Positions 26,348 through 36,731 of a stretch of 64,000 nucleotides of DNA are shown piece by piece. This DNA comes from Evansella sp. LMS18 (lineage in GTDB: Bacteria; Bacillota; Bacilli; Bacillales; Salisediminibacteriaceae): assembly GCF_024362785.1 (NCBI RefSeq), contig NZ_CP093301.1, positions 744,001 to 808,000 on the forward strand, given 5' to 3'. The first letter of the stretch is position 1; every line of letters starts with the position of its first letter. Both the position numbers and the translations under genes were made by a program. The notes under the pieces were generated by a model. The model worked only from the letters and a program-made list of their open reading frames with translations. It was not told the DNA's origin and ran no database searches.

Positions 26348-27556
26348 TTAACCAGAAATTCTTTCAGCATCTTCTTTCATAATTTCTGCTTTGTCTGTAC
26401 GCTCCCATGGCAGTTCCACATCTGTACGGCCAAAATGTCCGTAAGCAGCTGTCTGCTTATAAATTGGTCTGCGCAGGTCAAGCATTTTAATGATTCCTGC
26501 AGGTCTCAGATCAAAGTTGTTGCGCACAACGTCTACAAGCACATCTTCAGAAACTTTTCCCGTACCAAATGTATCAACAGAGATGGATACTGGCTGGGCA
26601 ACACCAATTGCATAAGCAAGCTGCACTTCACAACGGTCAGCCAGTCCGGAAGCCACGATATTTTTCGCAACATAACGGGCAGCGTATGCTGCGGATCTGT
26701 CTACTTTCGTAGCGTCTTTCCCGGAGAAAGCACCTCCGCCGTGACGCGCGTATCCGCCATAAGTATCAACAATAATTTTACGTCCGGTAAGTCCGGCATC
26801 TCCCTGAGGACCGCCAATAACAAATCGGCCTGTAGGGTTGATGAAATATTTTGTTTCCTCGTCAATGAGTTCTTCAGGTACGACCGGCTTGATTACATGC
26901 TCTTTCAATGCCGCCTTTATTTCTTCCAAAGTAGCTTCAGCATGGTGCTGTGTGGATATAACAATCGTGTCGATTCTCACTGGATTGTCATTTTCATCGT
27001 ATTCCACAGTTACCTGTGTTTTCCCATCCGGGCGAAGGTAGTCCACTACTCCGCTTTTTCTCACTTCGCTCAGGCGGCGGGAAAGACGGTGTGCCAGTGA
27101 AATTGGCAATGGCATAAGCTCAGGTGTCTGGTTATCCGCGTATCCGAACATCAGCCCCTGGTCGCCAGCTCCGATTGCTTCAATTTCTTCATCCGTCATT
27201 TGGCCTTCACGTGCTTCAAGTGCCTGGTCTACACCCTGGGCAATATCCGGTGACTGTTCATCAATGGAAGTCAAAACAGCACAGGTTTCATAGTCAAACC
27301 CGTATTTAGCCCTTGTGTATCCGATTCCTTTTATCGTTTCCCGGACAATTTTCGGGATGTCCACGTAAGTCGTAGTGCTGATTTCCCCGGCTACCAGCAC
27401 TAAACCGGTTGTCACCGATGTTTCACATGCTACGCGGGCGTTTGGGTCGTTTTTCATGATTTCATCTAAGATGGCATCGGAAATCTGGTCACAGATTTTA
27501 TCAGGATGCCCTTCTGTTACTGATTCAGATGTAAATAAACGTCGTTTTGTTGCCAC
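26348..27556 (-). CDS. metK: S-adenosylmethionine synthetase
   Basis: 402 residues. Makes SAM from methionine and [23 protein letters not shown] is the N-terminal signature, [12 protein letters not shown] the conserved hexa/hepta-peptide region, and [19 protein letters not shown] the P-loop-like C-terminal motif. The start is a GTG eight bases after AAGGAGG. A SAM-I riboswitch 230 bases upstream controls it, so high SAM should stop its own synthesis. The gene sits convergent to ytoA and divergent from pckA, as in B. subtilis. Confidence 0.98.
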   Translation of the reverse strand: MATKRRLFTSESVTEGHPDKICDQISDAILDEIMKNDPNARVACETSVTTGLVLVAGEISTTTYVDIPKIVRETIKGIGYTRAKYGFDYETCAVLTSIDEQSPDIAQGVDQALEAREGQMTDEEIEAIGAGDQGLMFGYADNQTPELMPLPISLAHRLSRRLSEVRKSGVVDYLRPDGKTQVTVEYDENDNPVRIDTIVISTQHHAEATLEEIKAALKEHVIKPVVPEELIDEETKYFINPTGRFVIGGPQGDAGLTGRKIIVDTYGGYARHGGGAFSGKDATKVDRSAAYAARYVAKNIVASGLADRCEVQLAYAIGVAQPVSISVDTFGTGKVSEDVLVDVVRNNFDLRPAGIIKMLDLRRPIYKQTAAYGHFGRTDVELPWERTDKAEIMKEDAERISG

Positions 27557-27782
27557 AGTACGTACCTCCTTAAGATTTTGCAGTAATTAGGTTATGTGCA
27601 ATAATTCAACGGTACTCGTTCTCCGAGCTGTATGTGACTGATCATATAAGCTGCAACACAATAGTTAACTTTGTTACATAAACAAAGCGTTTCAAGGCGG
27701 ATACTGCTCTCTGCCGGTTCGTTAAAAACAGCATAAAACTCCGCCAGCCGGATGATCTGCATGTTTTACAGGATATTAACCA

Positions 27783-27960
27783 ATAAAAAAACCCTTTTCC
27801 AATGGAGGAAAAGGTTGCTCACTAGCCTTTTGCCTCTTATCAGCCAAGGTATATACACAGATGTACCTTGCAGGTTAGCACCGTTCACCATTGTCTAAGG
27901 GTGGTGATGGTTGCCGGGCTTCTTCGGGCCTGTCCCTCCGCCATCTCGGGATAAGAGTAT
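27783..27960 (-). promoter_or_regulatory. SAM-I (S-box) riboswitch of metK
   Basis: Read leftward, CTCTTATC...GAG...GGCGGAGGGACAGGCCC and GAAGCCCGGCAACC are the S-box core, followed by the P3/P4 region and the closing GATAAGAG. AACCTTTTCC and GGAAAAGGGTT with a T run form the terminator at about 27784-27814. Binding of SAM should favour the terminator. Confidence 0.97.
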
Positions 27961-27972
27961 CCGTTCGGAAAA

Positions 27973-28001
27973 AGGATAACTGATTTAATACCCTCTGTCA
28001 A
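27973..28001 (-). promoter_or_regulatory. Sigma-A promoter of the S-box-metK transcript
   Basis: On the minus strand TTGACA (27996-28001), 17 bases, then TATCCT (27973-27978), directly upstream of the riboswitch. Confidence 0.82.
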
Positions 28002-28114
28002 CATATAAGACATTTTTCCCTGTATAGATGAGGGAAATTGTTAGTCTTCGTCGTAAAAACTTTTTCCTCATTCCACGAAGATGCATTTTTAAGGATTTTT
28101 TATCCCGATGTAAT

Positions 28115-28250
28115 CGTCCGTAAAACTCCCGCCTCAAAACATGAGGTGAAACGAAGGTGTTCTTTTATGGCGTGAGATAACGGACGCTAACGTCCCGATT
28201 GGTTCAACTAACAATCAGCGGGAGATCAATAAAACCCCCACTGATTGAAG
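28115..28250. other. Compact multi-hairpin non-coding element
   Basis: CGTCCGT...CTCCCGCC (28115-28133) pairs with GGCGTGAG...ACGGACG (28169-28186) over an inner CCTCA/TGAGG hairpin. GGACG-CTAA-CGTCC (28182-28195) follows, then CCCGATTGGTT with the TAACAATC-GCGGG arm (28194-28222). CAATCAGCGGG can pair instead with CCCACTGATTG (28236-28246), giving two exclusive folds. No protein is encoded. It may be the end of an IS200/IS605-like element or a small RNA. The rest of 28251-28727 shows nothing recognised. Confidence 0.6.
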
Positions 28251-28727
28251 GTTCACTTTATACTGGTAGTCTTTTCAGCTTTCAGAATAATTATTAATAT
28301 ACAGCTAAGTATTTAGAAATATCATAAGCATGCTTTATGCATATAACATAATCATGCATGAAGGATGCACCTCCAAACAGGCACTCAGAACTATCCGGTA
28401 TCCACTGACTCATGCTGCAGCAATAACCTGTATATTCCTCTTCCCGCCACTTATTCCCATGAAACTTCATTCAGGAAGGCAGCTTGACTTCCAGGTATTG
28501 AATGGGACATTGAAAATCAGCAGCCACACAGGACCTCTGGAAAAAACAATGTTATACTAATGGTAAGCTCGTCAAAACGTTAAACATGAAGCACCAAAGA
28601 AATCGGCACTGATTTTTTGAAAGGGCTTTATTTTAAAAATATCCTTGAGATGTCAACTGTTCTAATACAGATAACCGACATAAAAACTACATAGAAAATT
28701 TTTTCAACAAAACTTCCTAAAAAATCA

Positions 28728-28779
28728 TTGCACAAAATTTATAAATTAGTATAAATTATTTAAACATATGTGTTATACT
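28728..28779 (+). promoter_or_regulatory. Candidate promoters of pckA
   Basis: TTGCAC (28728-28733) and TATAAA (28750-28755) are spaced by 16 bases. A second candidate is the extended -10 TG-T-TATACT with TATACT at 28774-28779. Both lie in the AT-rich stretch before pckA. Confidence 0.5.
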
Positions 28780-28847
28780 ATTTAGCAGATTACAATGAAA
28801 TGCACGACTTATATAGAAGAAACCTCTTAACCGAAAGGAAGATAATT

Positions 28848-30431
28848 ATGAGTATTATTCATTTTGAAACAGAACTTGAAAGAGCATTGGATAATGCAAA
28901 TGTAAACAAGGATCTGTCTGCAGCCCGCCTCATTGAAAAAGGACTTGAACGTGGGGAAGGAATACTCACTTCCACCGGGGCGTTCAGAGCCACTACCGGC
29001 AGCTACACAGGGCGGTCTCCTAAGGATAAATTCATTGTTGAAGAACGTTCTGTAAAAGATAAAATAGCCTGGGGCGCTGTCAATAAGCCTGTCTCTCCGG
29101 AAGTGTTCGAACGTCTTTATGTGAAAGTGCTGAATTACCTGAGCGAGAGGGACGAAATTTTTGTGAGGCACGGGTTTGCAGGGGCGGATAAAAGCACTCA
29201 GCTGCCAATCCGCACAATCAACGAATTGGCGTGGCATAATTTGTTTGTCCAGCAGCTCTTCATTCGTCCTACGGATAACGAACTGAAAGATTTCACTCCT
29301 GAATTCACGATTGTGTCAGCTCCCGGCTTTAAAGCGAATCCGGCAATTGACGGCACAAATTCTGAAGCATTCATTATAGTATCCTTTGAGAAGAAGACAA
29401 TCCTCATCGGAGGAACAGAATACGCTGGAGAAATGAAAAAATCTATATTTTCCATCATGAACTACCTTCTTCCGGAAAGAGAGGTCCTTCCTATGCACTG
29501 TTCTGCCAACGTTGGCAGAGAAGGAGATACAGCACTTTTCTTTGGTCTTTCAGGGACAGGGAAAACAACTCTCTCCGCTGACCCTCAGCGCTCTCTCATA
29601 GGCGATGACGAGCATGGCTGGTCCCTCAACGGTGTCTTTAACATTGAAGGTGGCTGCTACGCAAAAACTATTAATCTTTCTGAAGCAAAGGAACCGCAGA
29701 TTTTTAACGCAATCAGATATGGTTCCGTCCTGGAAAACGTGGTTGTTGATGAAGAAACGAGAATCCCGGATTACGACAGTAACTTTTATACAGAAAACAC
29801 AAGAGCTGCTTATCCGATTGATTACATCCCGAACAGCATGGTTCCGAGCATCGCCGGCCATCCAAACACGATCATTTTCCTGACTGCTGATGCGTTTGGC
29901 GTATTGCCGCCAATCAGCAAACTGACAAAGGAACAGGCTATGTATCATTTTATTTCCGGTTATACTAGTAAACTTGCAGGCACTGAACGGGGCGTAACGA
30001 AACCGGAAGCAACCTTCTCCACATGCTTCGGGGAACCATTCCTCCCTCTTCCTGCAAACCGTTACGCTAAAATGCTCGGAGACAAAATTGCGGAACATGA
30101 TGTAAACGTATTCCTCGTAAATACCGGCTGGTCAGGGGGCCCGTACGGCGAAGGAAAAAGAATGAACCTGGCTTACACAAGAGCTATGGTACAGGCCGCG
30201 TTAGAAGGAGAACTCGCTTCGACGGAAACTGCCATCGATCCCTTTTTCGGCGTCCATATACCGATGCACTGCCCAGGTGTTCCTGATGAAGTGCTCCAGC
30301 CAAGAGAAACATGGACAGATAAAGAAGCCTATGACAGAAAAGCAAGAGAACTTGCTCTGAAATTTAAAGAGAACTTCAAAAAATTCGAGGATATTCCTGA
30401 AGAAATATACGCAGCAGGACCGACAGTTTAA
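28848..30431 (+). CDS. pckA: Phosphoenolpyruvate carboxykinase (ATP)
   Basis: 527 residues, the length of B. subtilis PckA. Converts oxaloacetate and ATP to PEP and CO2, the entry into gluconeogenesis. The substrate block is [17 protein letters not shown] and the kinase-1a P-loop [13 protein letters not shown], the metal site DDEHGW and [12 protein letters not shown] are all present. The frame opens at 28770, but the usual start [12 protein letters not shown] follows GAAAGGAAGATAATT at ATG 28848. It is divergent from metK as in B. subtilis and has its own terminator. Glucose repression by CcpN is known for B. subtilis pckA; no CcpN site was identified here. Confidence 0.97.
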   Translation: MSIIHFETELERALDNANVNKDLSAARLIEKGLERGEGILTSTGAFRATTGSYTGRSPKDKFIVEERSVKDKIAWGAVNKPVSPEVFERLYVKVLNYLSERDEIFVRHGFAGADKSTQLPIRTINELAWHNLFVQQLFIRPTDNELKDFTPEFTIVSAPGFKANPAIDGTNSEAFIIVSFEKKTILIGGTEYAGEMKKSIFSIMNYLLPEREVLPMHCSANVGREGDTALFFGLSGTGKTTLSADPQRSLIGDDEHGWSLNGVFNIEGGCYAKTINLSEAKEPQIFNAIRYGSVLENVVVDEETRIPDYDSNFYTENTRAAYPIDYIPNSMVPSIAGHPNTIIFLTADAFGVLPPISKLTKEQAMYHFISGYTSKLAGTERGVTKPEATFSTCFGEPFLPLPANRYAKMLGDKIAEHDVNVFLVNTGWSGGPYGEGKRMNLAYTRAMVQAALEGELASTETAIDPFFGVHIPMHCPGVPDEVLQPRETWTDKEAYDRKARELALKFKENFKKFEDIPEEIYAAGPTV

Positions 30432-30442
30432 CAGTTTTTCAG

Positions 30443-30480
30443 GAGCCGGAGACCATAGAGGTCGCCGGCTCTTTTTTTTC
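30443..30480 (+). terminator. Terminator of pckA
   Basis: GAGCCGG (30443-30449) and CCGGCTC (30465-30471) with inner GACC/GGTC pairs, followed by eight T. The rest of 30481-30717 shows no riboswitch I recognise. Confidence 0.94.
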
Positions 30481-30717
30481 GGTAAAGAAAACTTGGCAAG
30501 CCAAGCCTTAAAAGAGGCGAAGGATGGCCTTAGTTGCACTTATACTATAATCCTAAAAATTTTATCAGCGTCGAGACGGCTACGTTACTGAAATTTTATA
30601 CTTCTTATAGTACAAAAATAGATTCCCCTCTTCCCTCCTTTAATGAATCACCTTTTTTTCTGCAGCTACATATTTTAATCCATAAGCGGATACCTAATTT
30701 TTTCAGGAGGGAAAAAA

Positions 30718-31716
30718 ATGAAATCATTAAAATATTGCTGTTTATTTTTAATATTCCTGGCAATAGCAGCCTTCACAACTGGTTGCGGTTCCAATGATGA
30801 GACTACCGAAGTAAGGCTTGCTGAAGTAACAAGGTCTATTTTTTATGCACCTCAATACGCAGCAATCACCCAGGGATTTTTTGAAGAAGAAGGTCTTGAT
30901 GTAGAACTCACAACTACCTGGGGCGGAGATACAACGATGACTACCCTTCTCTCTGGCGGTGCTGACATCGCCCTTGTTGGCGCGGAAACTTCCATCTATG
31001 TATATGCCCAGGAAGCCTCAGATCCTGCGATAAATTTCGCGCAGCTTACTCAGACTGATGGCACATTTCTCGTATCCAGAGAACCGGTGGAGGACTTCCA
31101 GTGGGACGATCTGAAAGGAAGCACTTTCCTCGGGCAGCGTAAAGGCGGTATGCCCCAGATGGTCGGCGAATACGTGCTTAAGCAAAATGGAATTAATCCC
31201 CAGCAGGATCTGGATCTGATTCAGAATATCGATTTTGGCAATATTGCATCTGCATTCGCCTCCGGCACTGGCGATTACGTGCAATTATTTGAGCCTCAGG
31301 CAACTGTTTTTGAACAGGAGGGCATCGGCCATATTATCGACTCGTTTGGAACACAATCAGGGAATGTCCCATATACTGTATACATGACAAAGGAAAGCTT
31401 TTTAAATAAAAACGAAGATACAATCGAACGGTTCACCCGGGCAATCAATAAAGCCCAGAAATGGGTGCAGGAACAGCCGGCAGATGTGGTTGCAGAAGCT
31501 ATTGAAGAATTTTTCGATGATACACCTCTTGATGTAATTGAACAAGTAGTTGTCCGCTACAGAGACCAGGGTTCTTATGCAGAATCCCCTGTTTTGCAGG
31601 AAGAGGCATGGTATCATCTGCAGGGCATTATGCAGGAAGCCGGTGAACTGCCGATGGAAGTGGACTATGAAGATCTCGTAAACACGGAGATTGCAGAAAA
31701 AATAATGAATGAGTAA
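30718..31716 (+). CDS. ytlA: ABC transporter substrate-binding lipoprotein (YtlA-like, NMT1/THI5 family)
   Basis: 332 residues. A lipoprotein signal ends FTTGC-GSN, so the mature protein is tethered outside. The periplasmic-binding core has the NMT1/THI5-SsuA type blocks YAPQYAAITQGFFEEEGLDVEL, GGADIALVGAE and FLGQRKGGMPQMVGEYVL. Substrates of this clade include pyrimidine/thiamine precursors, alkanesulfonates and taurine; the exact one is unknown. It is the first gene of a three-gene importer with ytlC and ytlD, preceding ytkD as in B. subtilis. The GGAGGGAAAAAA ribosome site supports the ATG. Confidence 0.88.
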   Translation: MKSLKYCCLFLIFLAIAAFTTGCGSNDETTEVRLAEVTRSIFYAPQYAAITQGFFEEEGLDVELTTTWGGDTTMTTLLSGGADIALVGAETSIYVYAQEASDPAINFAQLTQTDGTFLVSREPVEDFQWDDLKGSTFLGQRKGGMPQMVGEYVLKQNGINPQQDLDLIQNIDFGNIASAFASGTGDYVQLFEPQATVFEQEGIGHIIDSFGTQSGNVPYTVYMTKESFLNKNEDTIERFTRAINKAQKWVQEQPADVVAEAIEEFFDDTPLDVIEQVVVRYRDQGSYAESPVLQEEAWYHLQGIMQEAGELPMEVDYEDLVNTEIAEKIMNE

Positions 31717-31739
31717 CTCCGGAACAGGAGGCGGTATAA

Positions 31740-32513
31740 ATGGCTCTTTTGGAGCTTGAGAAAGTAGAAAAATTATTTTTCTCGAGAGATTCCATGACAA
31801 CAGCCATAAAAAATATCAGCTGTGCTATAGATAAAGGTGAATTCGTTTCTGTTATAGGACCAAGCGGATGCGGTAAATCCACTCTTCTTTCCCTTATATC
31901 CGGGTTGATTCATCCAACAAGCGGTACTATTAAACTCGATGGAAAAGAGATAAAAAAGCCTACACCAGAGACTGGCTATATGCTGCAGCAGGATTATTTA
32001 TTTCCGTGGCTGACGATTGAACAGAATATAACCCTTGGATTAAAGACAATGGGGAAACTGACAGAAGAGACAAGAAAGCATTCCCTGTATTTATTAAATG
32101 AATTAGGGTTGGGAGACAGAGCAAACCATTATCCGAATGAGCTTTCCGGTGGTATGCGCCAGAGGGCTGCCCTCGTCCGGATGCTTACCTCCGACCCGAA
32201 ACTCCTTCTTTTGGATGAACCATTTTCAGCATTGGATTACCAGACTAAATTAAAGCTGGAAGACCTGGTTTTTTCCACGATAAAACAACACAGGAAAACT
32301 GCTATTCTCGTCACCCATGATATAGGCGAAGCAATTGCGATGAGCGACCGGATCATCCTGCTGAGCCACAGGCCGGCCCAGGTCATACGCATATTCAATA
32401 TACCAGATGAGCTCAGAAACGAGCTGCCATTTCAGGCAAGGAACCATCCAGCGTTCAATGGATGGTTCCAGGATGTATGGAAGGAGCTGGAGTCCCTTGA
32501 GCAGCAAATATGA
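31740..32513 (+). CDS. ytlC: ABC transporter ATP-binding protein (YtlC-like)
   Basis: 257-residue nucleotide-binding subunit of the importer. Walker A is GPSGCGKST, the Q-loop region [10 protein letters not shown], the ABC signature LSGGMRQR, Walker [13 protein letters not shown] and the switch His in VTHDIGEA. It couples ATP hydrolysis to import through YtlD and resembles SsuB/TauB-type ATPases. AGGAGG eight bases before the ATG sets the start, 23 bases after the ytlA stop; ytlD overlaps its 3' end by 17 bases. Confidence 0.93.
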   Translation: MALLELEKVEKLFFSRDSMTTAIKNISCAIDKGEFVSVIGPSGCGKSTLLSLISGLIHPTSGTIKLDGKEIKKPTPETGYMLQQDYLFPWLTIEQNITLGLKTMGKLTEETRKHSLYLLNELGLGDRANHYPNELSGGMRQRAALVRMLTSDPKLLLLDEPFSALDYQTKLKLEDLVFSTIKQHRKTAILVTHDIGEAIAMSDRIILLSHRPAQVIRIFNIPDELRNELPFQARNHPAFNGWFQDVWKELESLEQQI

Positions 32514-33303
32514 ACAGCTCCATAAGGAATATAAGAATAAATTAACGAGGGAAAAACGGCTCATCCGCCTCGTCCAGGCAGGAATCCTCGTTTCTTTCTT
32601 CGCCCTGTGGGAAATTGCAGCTTCCAGGCACTGGGTAGATCCGTTATTATTCAGTTCCCCATCACGGGTATGGAATATGTTTTTAATCCGGATTCATGAT
32701 GGCAGTCTGCTCACCCATACATCTGTGACATTATTTGAGACAATACTCGGGTTTCTCCTTGGAACCCTTCTCGGAACGCTTCTTGCAGCGATTCTCTGGT
32801 GGTCGCCATTTTTATCCCGGGTACTTGACCCATATCTTGTCATATTAAATTCCATGCCGAAAGTTGCTTTAGGACCGATTCTTATCGTTGGGCTCGGGCC
32901 AGGTTTCGCATCAATTATCGCCATGGGAGCCTTGATTTCCGTTATTATCACAACAATTGTCGTCTACAATGCCTTCAGGAATGTGGATGATAACTACGTT
33001 AAGGTCATAAGGTCTTTTGGAGCGGGAAAAAAACAAGCGTTCTTTTCCGTCATATTTCCCGCCTCCTATCCAACGATCATATCCACTTTGAAGGTCAATG
33101 TAGGCCTGTCGTGGGTCGGAGTCATTGTAGGAGAGTACCTCGTCTCTAAACAAGGACTGGGATATATGATTATTTACGGCTTCCAGGTTTTCAACTTTAC
33201 GATGGTAATGCTGTCACTGCTTATCATAGCTGTCCTTGCAACGTGTATGTACCAGCTCGTTGAATTGCTGGAAAAAAGGCTCGTCACCAGACATCAAAGT
33301 TAA
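32497..33303 (+). CDS. ytlD: ABC transporter permease (YtlD-like)
   Basis: About 268 residues, roughly six membrane segments, BPD-type permease of the SsuC/TauC group. The EAA-type loop that docks the ATPase reads [21 protein letters not shown]. The open frame begins further upstream inside ytlC; the most plausible start is TTG 32497, four bases after a GGAG, giving [17 protein letters not shown] 32473 is the alternative. The 17-base overlap with ytlC implies tight translational coupling, and with ytlA it completes one importer. Confidence 0.85.
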   Translation: MSSKYEQLHKEYKNKLTREKRLIRLVQAGILVSFFALWEIAASRHWVDPLLFSSPSRVWNMFLIRIHDGSLLTHTSVTLFETILGFLLGTLLGTLLAAILWWSPFLSRVLDPYLVILNSMPKVALGPILIVGLGPGFASIIAMGALISVIITTIVVYNAFRNVDDNYVKVIRSFGAGKKQAFFSVIFPASYPTIISTLKVNVGLSWVGVIVGEYLVSKQGLGYMIIYGFQVFNFTMVMLSLLIIAVLATCMYQLVELLEKRLVTRHQS

Positions 33304-33345
33304 GCTGAAAAAATAACAAGGCTCCTCAAGGTCTTGTTCATATAA

Positions 33346-33394
33346 AAAAGCCAGTGTAAACCGATGAGGAAAAGATCAGTTTACACTGGCTTTT
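33346..33394. terminator. Bidirectional terminator between ytlD and ytkD
   Basis: AAAAGCCAGTGTAAAC and GTTTACACTGGCTTTT form a perfect 16-bp stem around a 17-base loop. It separates convergent genes and its right arm reaches the ytkD stop codon. Confidence 0.95.
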
Positions 33395-33896
33395 ATTCTG
33401 GCACCCGAAGGCCCCGCTGCCTTACTTCATTAAGTGTAAGGTGAAGCACATCATCTTTCATAATAAAACTGTATTTATGGTTCGTCCGAATATTTTCAGG
33501 AAAACTTTTCAGCAGTTTAGGACCCTTCGTTTCGAAGTAATTGTTCTTGCTGACCAGTTCATCAACCTCAGCGTAATACACATTTTTGATAACCGTTTCA
33601 GATTTACCGGAAACTTTATATTGCCCTATATATTTCAGGCTGCTCACCTTTCCTCCAGTTTCCTCAAAGACCTCCCTAACCGCAGCTTCCTCTGGAGTTT
33701 CCCCTTCCTCCACTTTACCTCCGGGAAATTCCAGCCCTCTTGAAGGATGAATGGTCAGGAGCCAGCTGCCCTTGTACTGGCTTACAACCCAGACATGTTT
33801 AGGAGAATCAGAAAAAGGGTGGTCATTGATTGAGTAAATAACTGTATTGTTGTAGAAGTCTTTAAAGCTATGTTCCTGAATGATGACCACCTCCAT
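33393..33896 (-). CDS. ytkD: Nudix hydrolase YtkD (nucleoside triphosphatase)
   Basis: 167 residues. The Nudix box is complete: GGKVEEGETPEEAAVREV followed by FEETGG. The N-terminal half PFSDSPKHVWVV and the YIGQYKVSGKSETVIKN block match B. subtilis YtkD, which hydrolyses 8-oxo-dGTP and other NTPs and is linked to oxidative-damage avoidance. The start is the ATG at 33896 with AAAGGGA seven bases upstream; a stronger GGAGGTG lies inside the coding region, so the exact start is not certain. Genomic position next to ytlACD is as in B. subtilis. Confidence 0.9.
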   Translation of the reverse strand: MEVVIIQEHSFKDFYNNTVIYSINDHPFSDSPKHVWVVSQYKGSWLLTIHPSRGLEFPGGKVEEGETPEEAAVREVFEETGGKVSSLKYIGQYKVSGKSETVIKNVYYAEVDELVSKNNYFETKGPKLLKSFPENIRTNHKYSFIMKDDVLHLTLNEVRQRGLRVPE

Positions 33897-34102
33897 TTAT
33901 TAATCCCTTTTTATTCTATATAACGACAGTTCCCATGTCTAACTGGACGCCTTATCATATGCTGGTTTCTGCCTGGTGAAAACCTCCGTACTTTAATACC
34001 CCGCAAGCATAAGTAGGAAACTGCTGTGGATTTGTTAGTCTGCCAGTCGGGAGGCGGAACGACAGTCATTTTTTGGGGAGAGCTGGCCAGGTTCCTTAGT
34101 TG

Positions 34103-34242
34103 CTGGACAAATTTTTGGATTTTCGCTTGGATTTGTCCGGCAAATCCTTTTTGCTGGACAAATTTCTCTTTATCCAGCCACATTTGTCCATGAACAACGC
34201 TTGCCGGACAAATCCGCTTCTATAAGCCCGTATTTGTCCAGA
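34103..34242. repeat. Three inverted-repeat units with GGACAAAT/ATTTGTCC arms
   Basis: GGACAAAT occurs at 34105, 34157 and 34207 and ATTTGTCC at 34131, 34182 and 34232, so three hairpin-capable units are spaced by about 50-51 bp. The second and third pairs are exact complements. It lies in the 579-bp gap between the ytkD start and the tatA stop. Positions 33897-34102 and 34243-34430 hold nothing recognised. Confidence 0.85.
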
Positions 34243-34432
34243 AACCCTTCCCACAAAAACTGTCATACATGAACCATTAAATGAATATATATAATAAGTT
34301 GTGACCGATCGGGACATTTACCTGCACTAACACTATTTTTATTATGGAATAAATTATGCACTTTCATCCATACTTCATGCCCCTGGCCTTAGTTACTCCC
34401 GCAGGGTCAGCACACCCTCCCTCAGGAAACAA

Positions 34433-34463
34433 AAAACCTCAGACTTTATTCGCCTGAGGTTTT
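34433..34463 (-). terminator. Terminator of tatA and the FDH/Mo cluster
   Basis: AAAACCTCAG and CTGAGGTTTT form a perfect 10-bp stem around an 11-base loop, with A/T tracts. It is 12 bases after the tatA stop. Confidence 0.94.
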
Positions 34464-34475
34464 CATAGTACATTA

Positions 34476-34685
34476 TTATTTATCTTCCGTTACCTTCTTT
34501 GCTTCTTGCTTAATATCGTTAATTGGCTCCGTTACCTCTGAAGTAAGTTCCTTCGTTGACTTTTTAAACTCTTTTAAAGTCTGTCCAACTGCGCGTCCGA
34601 TTTCCGGCAGCTTTTTAGGCCCGAAAATTACTAAAGCAATAACTAATATTAAAATTAAACCGGGAACTCCGATGTTTGATAACAT
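34476..34685 (-). CDS. tatA: Sec-independent translocase subunit TatA
   Basis: 69 residues: one membrane span at the N-terminus ([21 protein letters not shown]), the FGPKKLPE hinge, an amphipathic helix and a charged tail. It forms the pore component of the twin-arginine pathway. The longer frame begins GTG at 34694; AGGAGTGG lies five bases before the ATG at 34685. It follows the molybdenum cofactor genes of the formate dehydrogenase cluster, whose catalytic subunit carries a Tat signal (TRRQFLK). No tatC is in this window, so the partner must be elsewhere. Confidence 0.93.
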   Translation of the reverse strand: MLSNIGVPGLILILVIALVIFGPKKLPEIGRAVGQTLKEFKKSTKELTSEVTEPINDIKQEAKKVTEDK

Positions 34686-34805
34686 ATTAACCACTCCTGA
34701 TTAAGTTATTTTCTTCTGTTCTATGGAGTATTATAGCATTATTCTCTGCCTGCATGCTGCATTTAACAAAACGTTCATTTTATTTTCATAATGCCAATGC
34801 TGTTT

Positions 34806-36716
34806 TTATAAGAACACAGGCTCCTGTTCGGCGGTCACACGGTAGCCGCCGAGGTCTTCCACCTGCATTCTGAACTGTTCACTTTGGAGGATTTCACGAA
34901 TCCTTCTGCCTTTTGCACTCTCGAAAAATTCTCTCGTCATAATGAGGTCATATGACTCTTCTGCGACAGGGACGAAATCCAGGTCAAAAGCTTTCGCTGC
35001 CGAATAGATCCCCATGCCCACATTCCGCTGTTCCATATTCACTTCCGCGGCTACGGCGAGATGGGTAAACATTTCCCTCCCATAGCCCTGGATAGCAGCA
35101 GTATCTATCTCAGCTTTTTTCAGGAGATGATCAAACAGAACTCTCGTGCCAGCGCCTCTCTGGCGATTCACGAAAACAGCCTCACTGCCTGCAAGGTCGG
35201 AAACCTTGTGGATGTTCAGCGGATTGCCTTTAGGCACTATCCAGCCTTGCTGCCTTTTCAAAAACGGCAGCAGGACAACCTCTTTCCCCTTCAGGAACCG
35301 TTCAACATAAGAAATGTTATACACACCTGTATCAGGGTCGAGGAGATGGATTCCCGCAATATGAGCTTCATCCCGTTTGATTGACATGAGCCCGGCCATG
35401 CTGCCAGTGTGGCTCGCTGTTACCTGGCTGAGTGGTGAGCTTTCCTTCATAAGAGAAGATAATATATCAATACACAAGTCATGGCTTCCGGAGAACAAGA
35501 CAGCTTCCTCAAGCTCCCGGGGATTCCGGAACAACTGGGCCGTTACTTCTTCCCCCTGCTCAACTCCAAGGTGGCCTGGTGGAATCACCACAAGCCCGTC
35601 TGCTTTCACAAGCGACATGGTGACACTTGCTGATCTTGTCAGAGGAATAGCTACATATTTCCCGTTTACATAGCCGATATTCACCCGGATAAAGTCCTCA
35701 GAGCCCATATTCGAAACGATCCTCCGGCCTGCTGTTACAGTAAGCTCGGGACGTTCCGGAACAGGCGCGCCTAAATAGGCGGAAACCAGAGGCTTTACAA
35801 ACCAGTCCATCACGAGAAAAGCAGAGACAGGATAGCCTGGCACTCCAACAACGATGGTACCGTTTATCTTCCCAATAACAACAGGCTTTCCAGGCCTTGT
35901 TGCAATTCCGTGGGTAAAAACTTCGCCGATTTCAGCGATAACCTTGGCTGTAAAATCCTTTGAACCTGCAGAAGATCCTGCATTGATAACTACGATATCT
36001 GCTTCAGCGGCACTCCGTAAAAGAGACTCTCTGATAGCCTCAGGCTTATCAGGAGCGATTGGCATAATTTTACCTTCGCCGCCCCATTCAGCAACAAGAC
36101 CTGCAAAAATTGTCCCGTTGAATTCAATCAGCTTTCCTGCCTTCAGCGGCTCAGACGCCTGTACTATTTCATTTCCCGAAGGAATGATATGCACAAGAGG
36201 CTTCTTGACTACTTCCACCTCTGTTATACCAGCGGCCAGAAGCGCTCCAGCGTCAACTGGGCGGATGACATGCCCCTGTGGCAGAAGCATCTCCCCGTAA
36301 GTAATATCCTCACCTATCGGGCGGATTCGCTGCCATGGTGTTGCAGGAGCAATGATCTCCACTATGCCGTCCCCAGCTTCATTTATGTCCTCTATCATAA
36401 TAACGGCGTCATAGCCGGTCGGAATAAGGTTGCCAGTGTCCACATATTCGAAATCAGTTCCTTCTTCCAGGTGTACAGGCCGGTGTTCATGTGCTTCAGA
36501 AGTGTCAGCTGCCCTGACCGCTATCCCATCCATCGCTGAAGCATGGTAATGGGGCATGGATCTGCCAGCATAGACTGGCTCTGACGTAACCCTGCCTGCT
36601 GCATCGGGAACAGATATTTTTTCAACAGCCCTTTCAGGAGAAAATTGTGCAAGACATTCTTCCAGTGCCTGCATGCGCGGTTTATCTTCCAGATATATAG
36701 TTCTCTTATAGCTCAT
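34806..36716 (-). CDS. MoeA domain fused to a periplasmic-binding-like domain
   Basis: 636 residues in two parts. Residues 1 to about 400 are a MoeA-like molybdopterin molybdotransferase, with SAMDGIAV and GAGAPVI-type blocks such as GYDAVIMIED, INAGSSAGSKDF, TRPGKPVVIG and GVPGYPVSAF. Residues about 420-636 form a substrate-binding-like domain (SGSHDLCIDILSSLMKE, KGNPLNIHKVSDL, RQRGAGTRVLFDHLL), a known fusion partner in some anaerobes and Bacilli. The C-terminal part may sense molybdate, tungstate or a cofactor precursor (inference). AGAGGAGGCAGCAAACT precedes the ATG. It lies downstream of an ordinary moeA. Confidence 0.87.
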   Translation of the reverse strand: MSYKRTIYLEDKPRMQALEECLAQFSPERAVEKISVPDAAGRVTSEPVYAGRSMPHYHASAMDGIAVRAADTSEAHEHRPVHLEEGTDFEYVDTGNLIPTGYDAVIMIEDINEAGDGIVEIIAPATPWQRIRPIGEDITYGEMLLPQGHVIRPVDAGALLAAGITEVEVVKKPLVHIIPSGNEIVQASEPLKAGKLIEFNGTIFAGLVAEWGGEGKIMPIAPDKPEAIRESLLRSAAEADIVVINAGSSAGSKDFTAKVIAEIGEVFTHGIATRPGKPVVIGKINGTIVVGVPGYPVSAFLVMDWFVKPLVSAYLGAPVPERPELTVTAGRRIVSNMGSEDFIRVNIGYVNGKYVAIPLTRSASVTMSLVKADGLVVIPPGHLGVEQGEEVTAQLFRNPRELEEAVLFSGSHDLCIDILSSLMKESSPLSQVTASHTGSMAGLMSIKRDEAHIAGIHLLDPDTGVYNISYVERFLKGKEVVLLPFLKRQQGWIVPKGNPLNIHKVSDLAGSEAVFVNRQRGAGTRVLFDHLLKKAEIDTAAIQGYGREMFTHLAVAAEVNMEQRNVGMGIYSAAKAFDLDFVPVAEESYDLIMTREFFESAKGRRIREILQSEQFRMQVEDLGGYRVTAEQEPVFL

Positions 36717-36731
36717 AGTTTGCTGCCTCCT

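Noticed and set aside
28330-28560. 76-codon frame before pckA
   Set aside because: No ribosome site, no recognisable motif, unusual composition for a protein of this genome.
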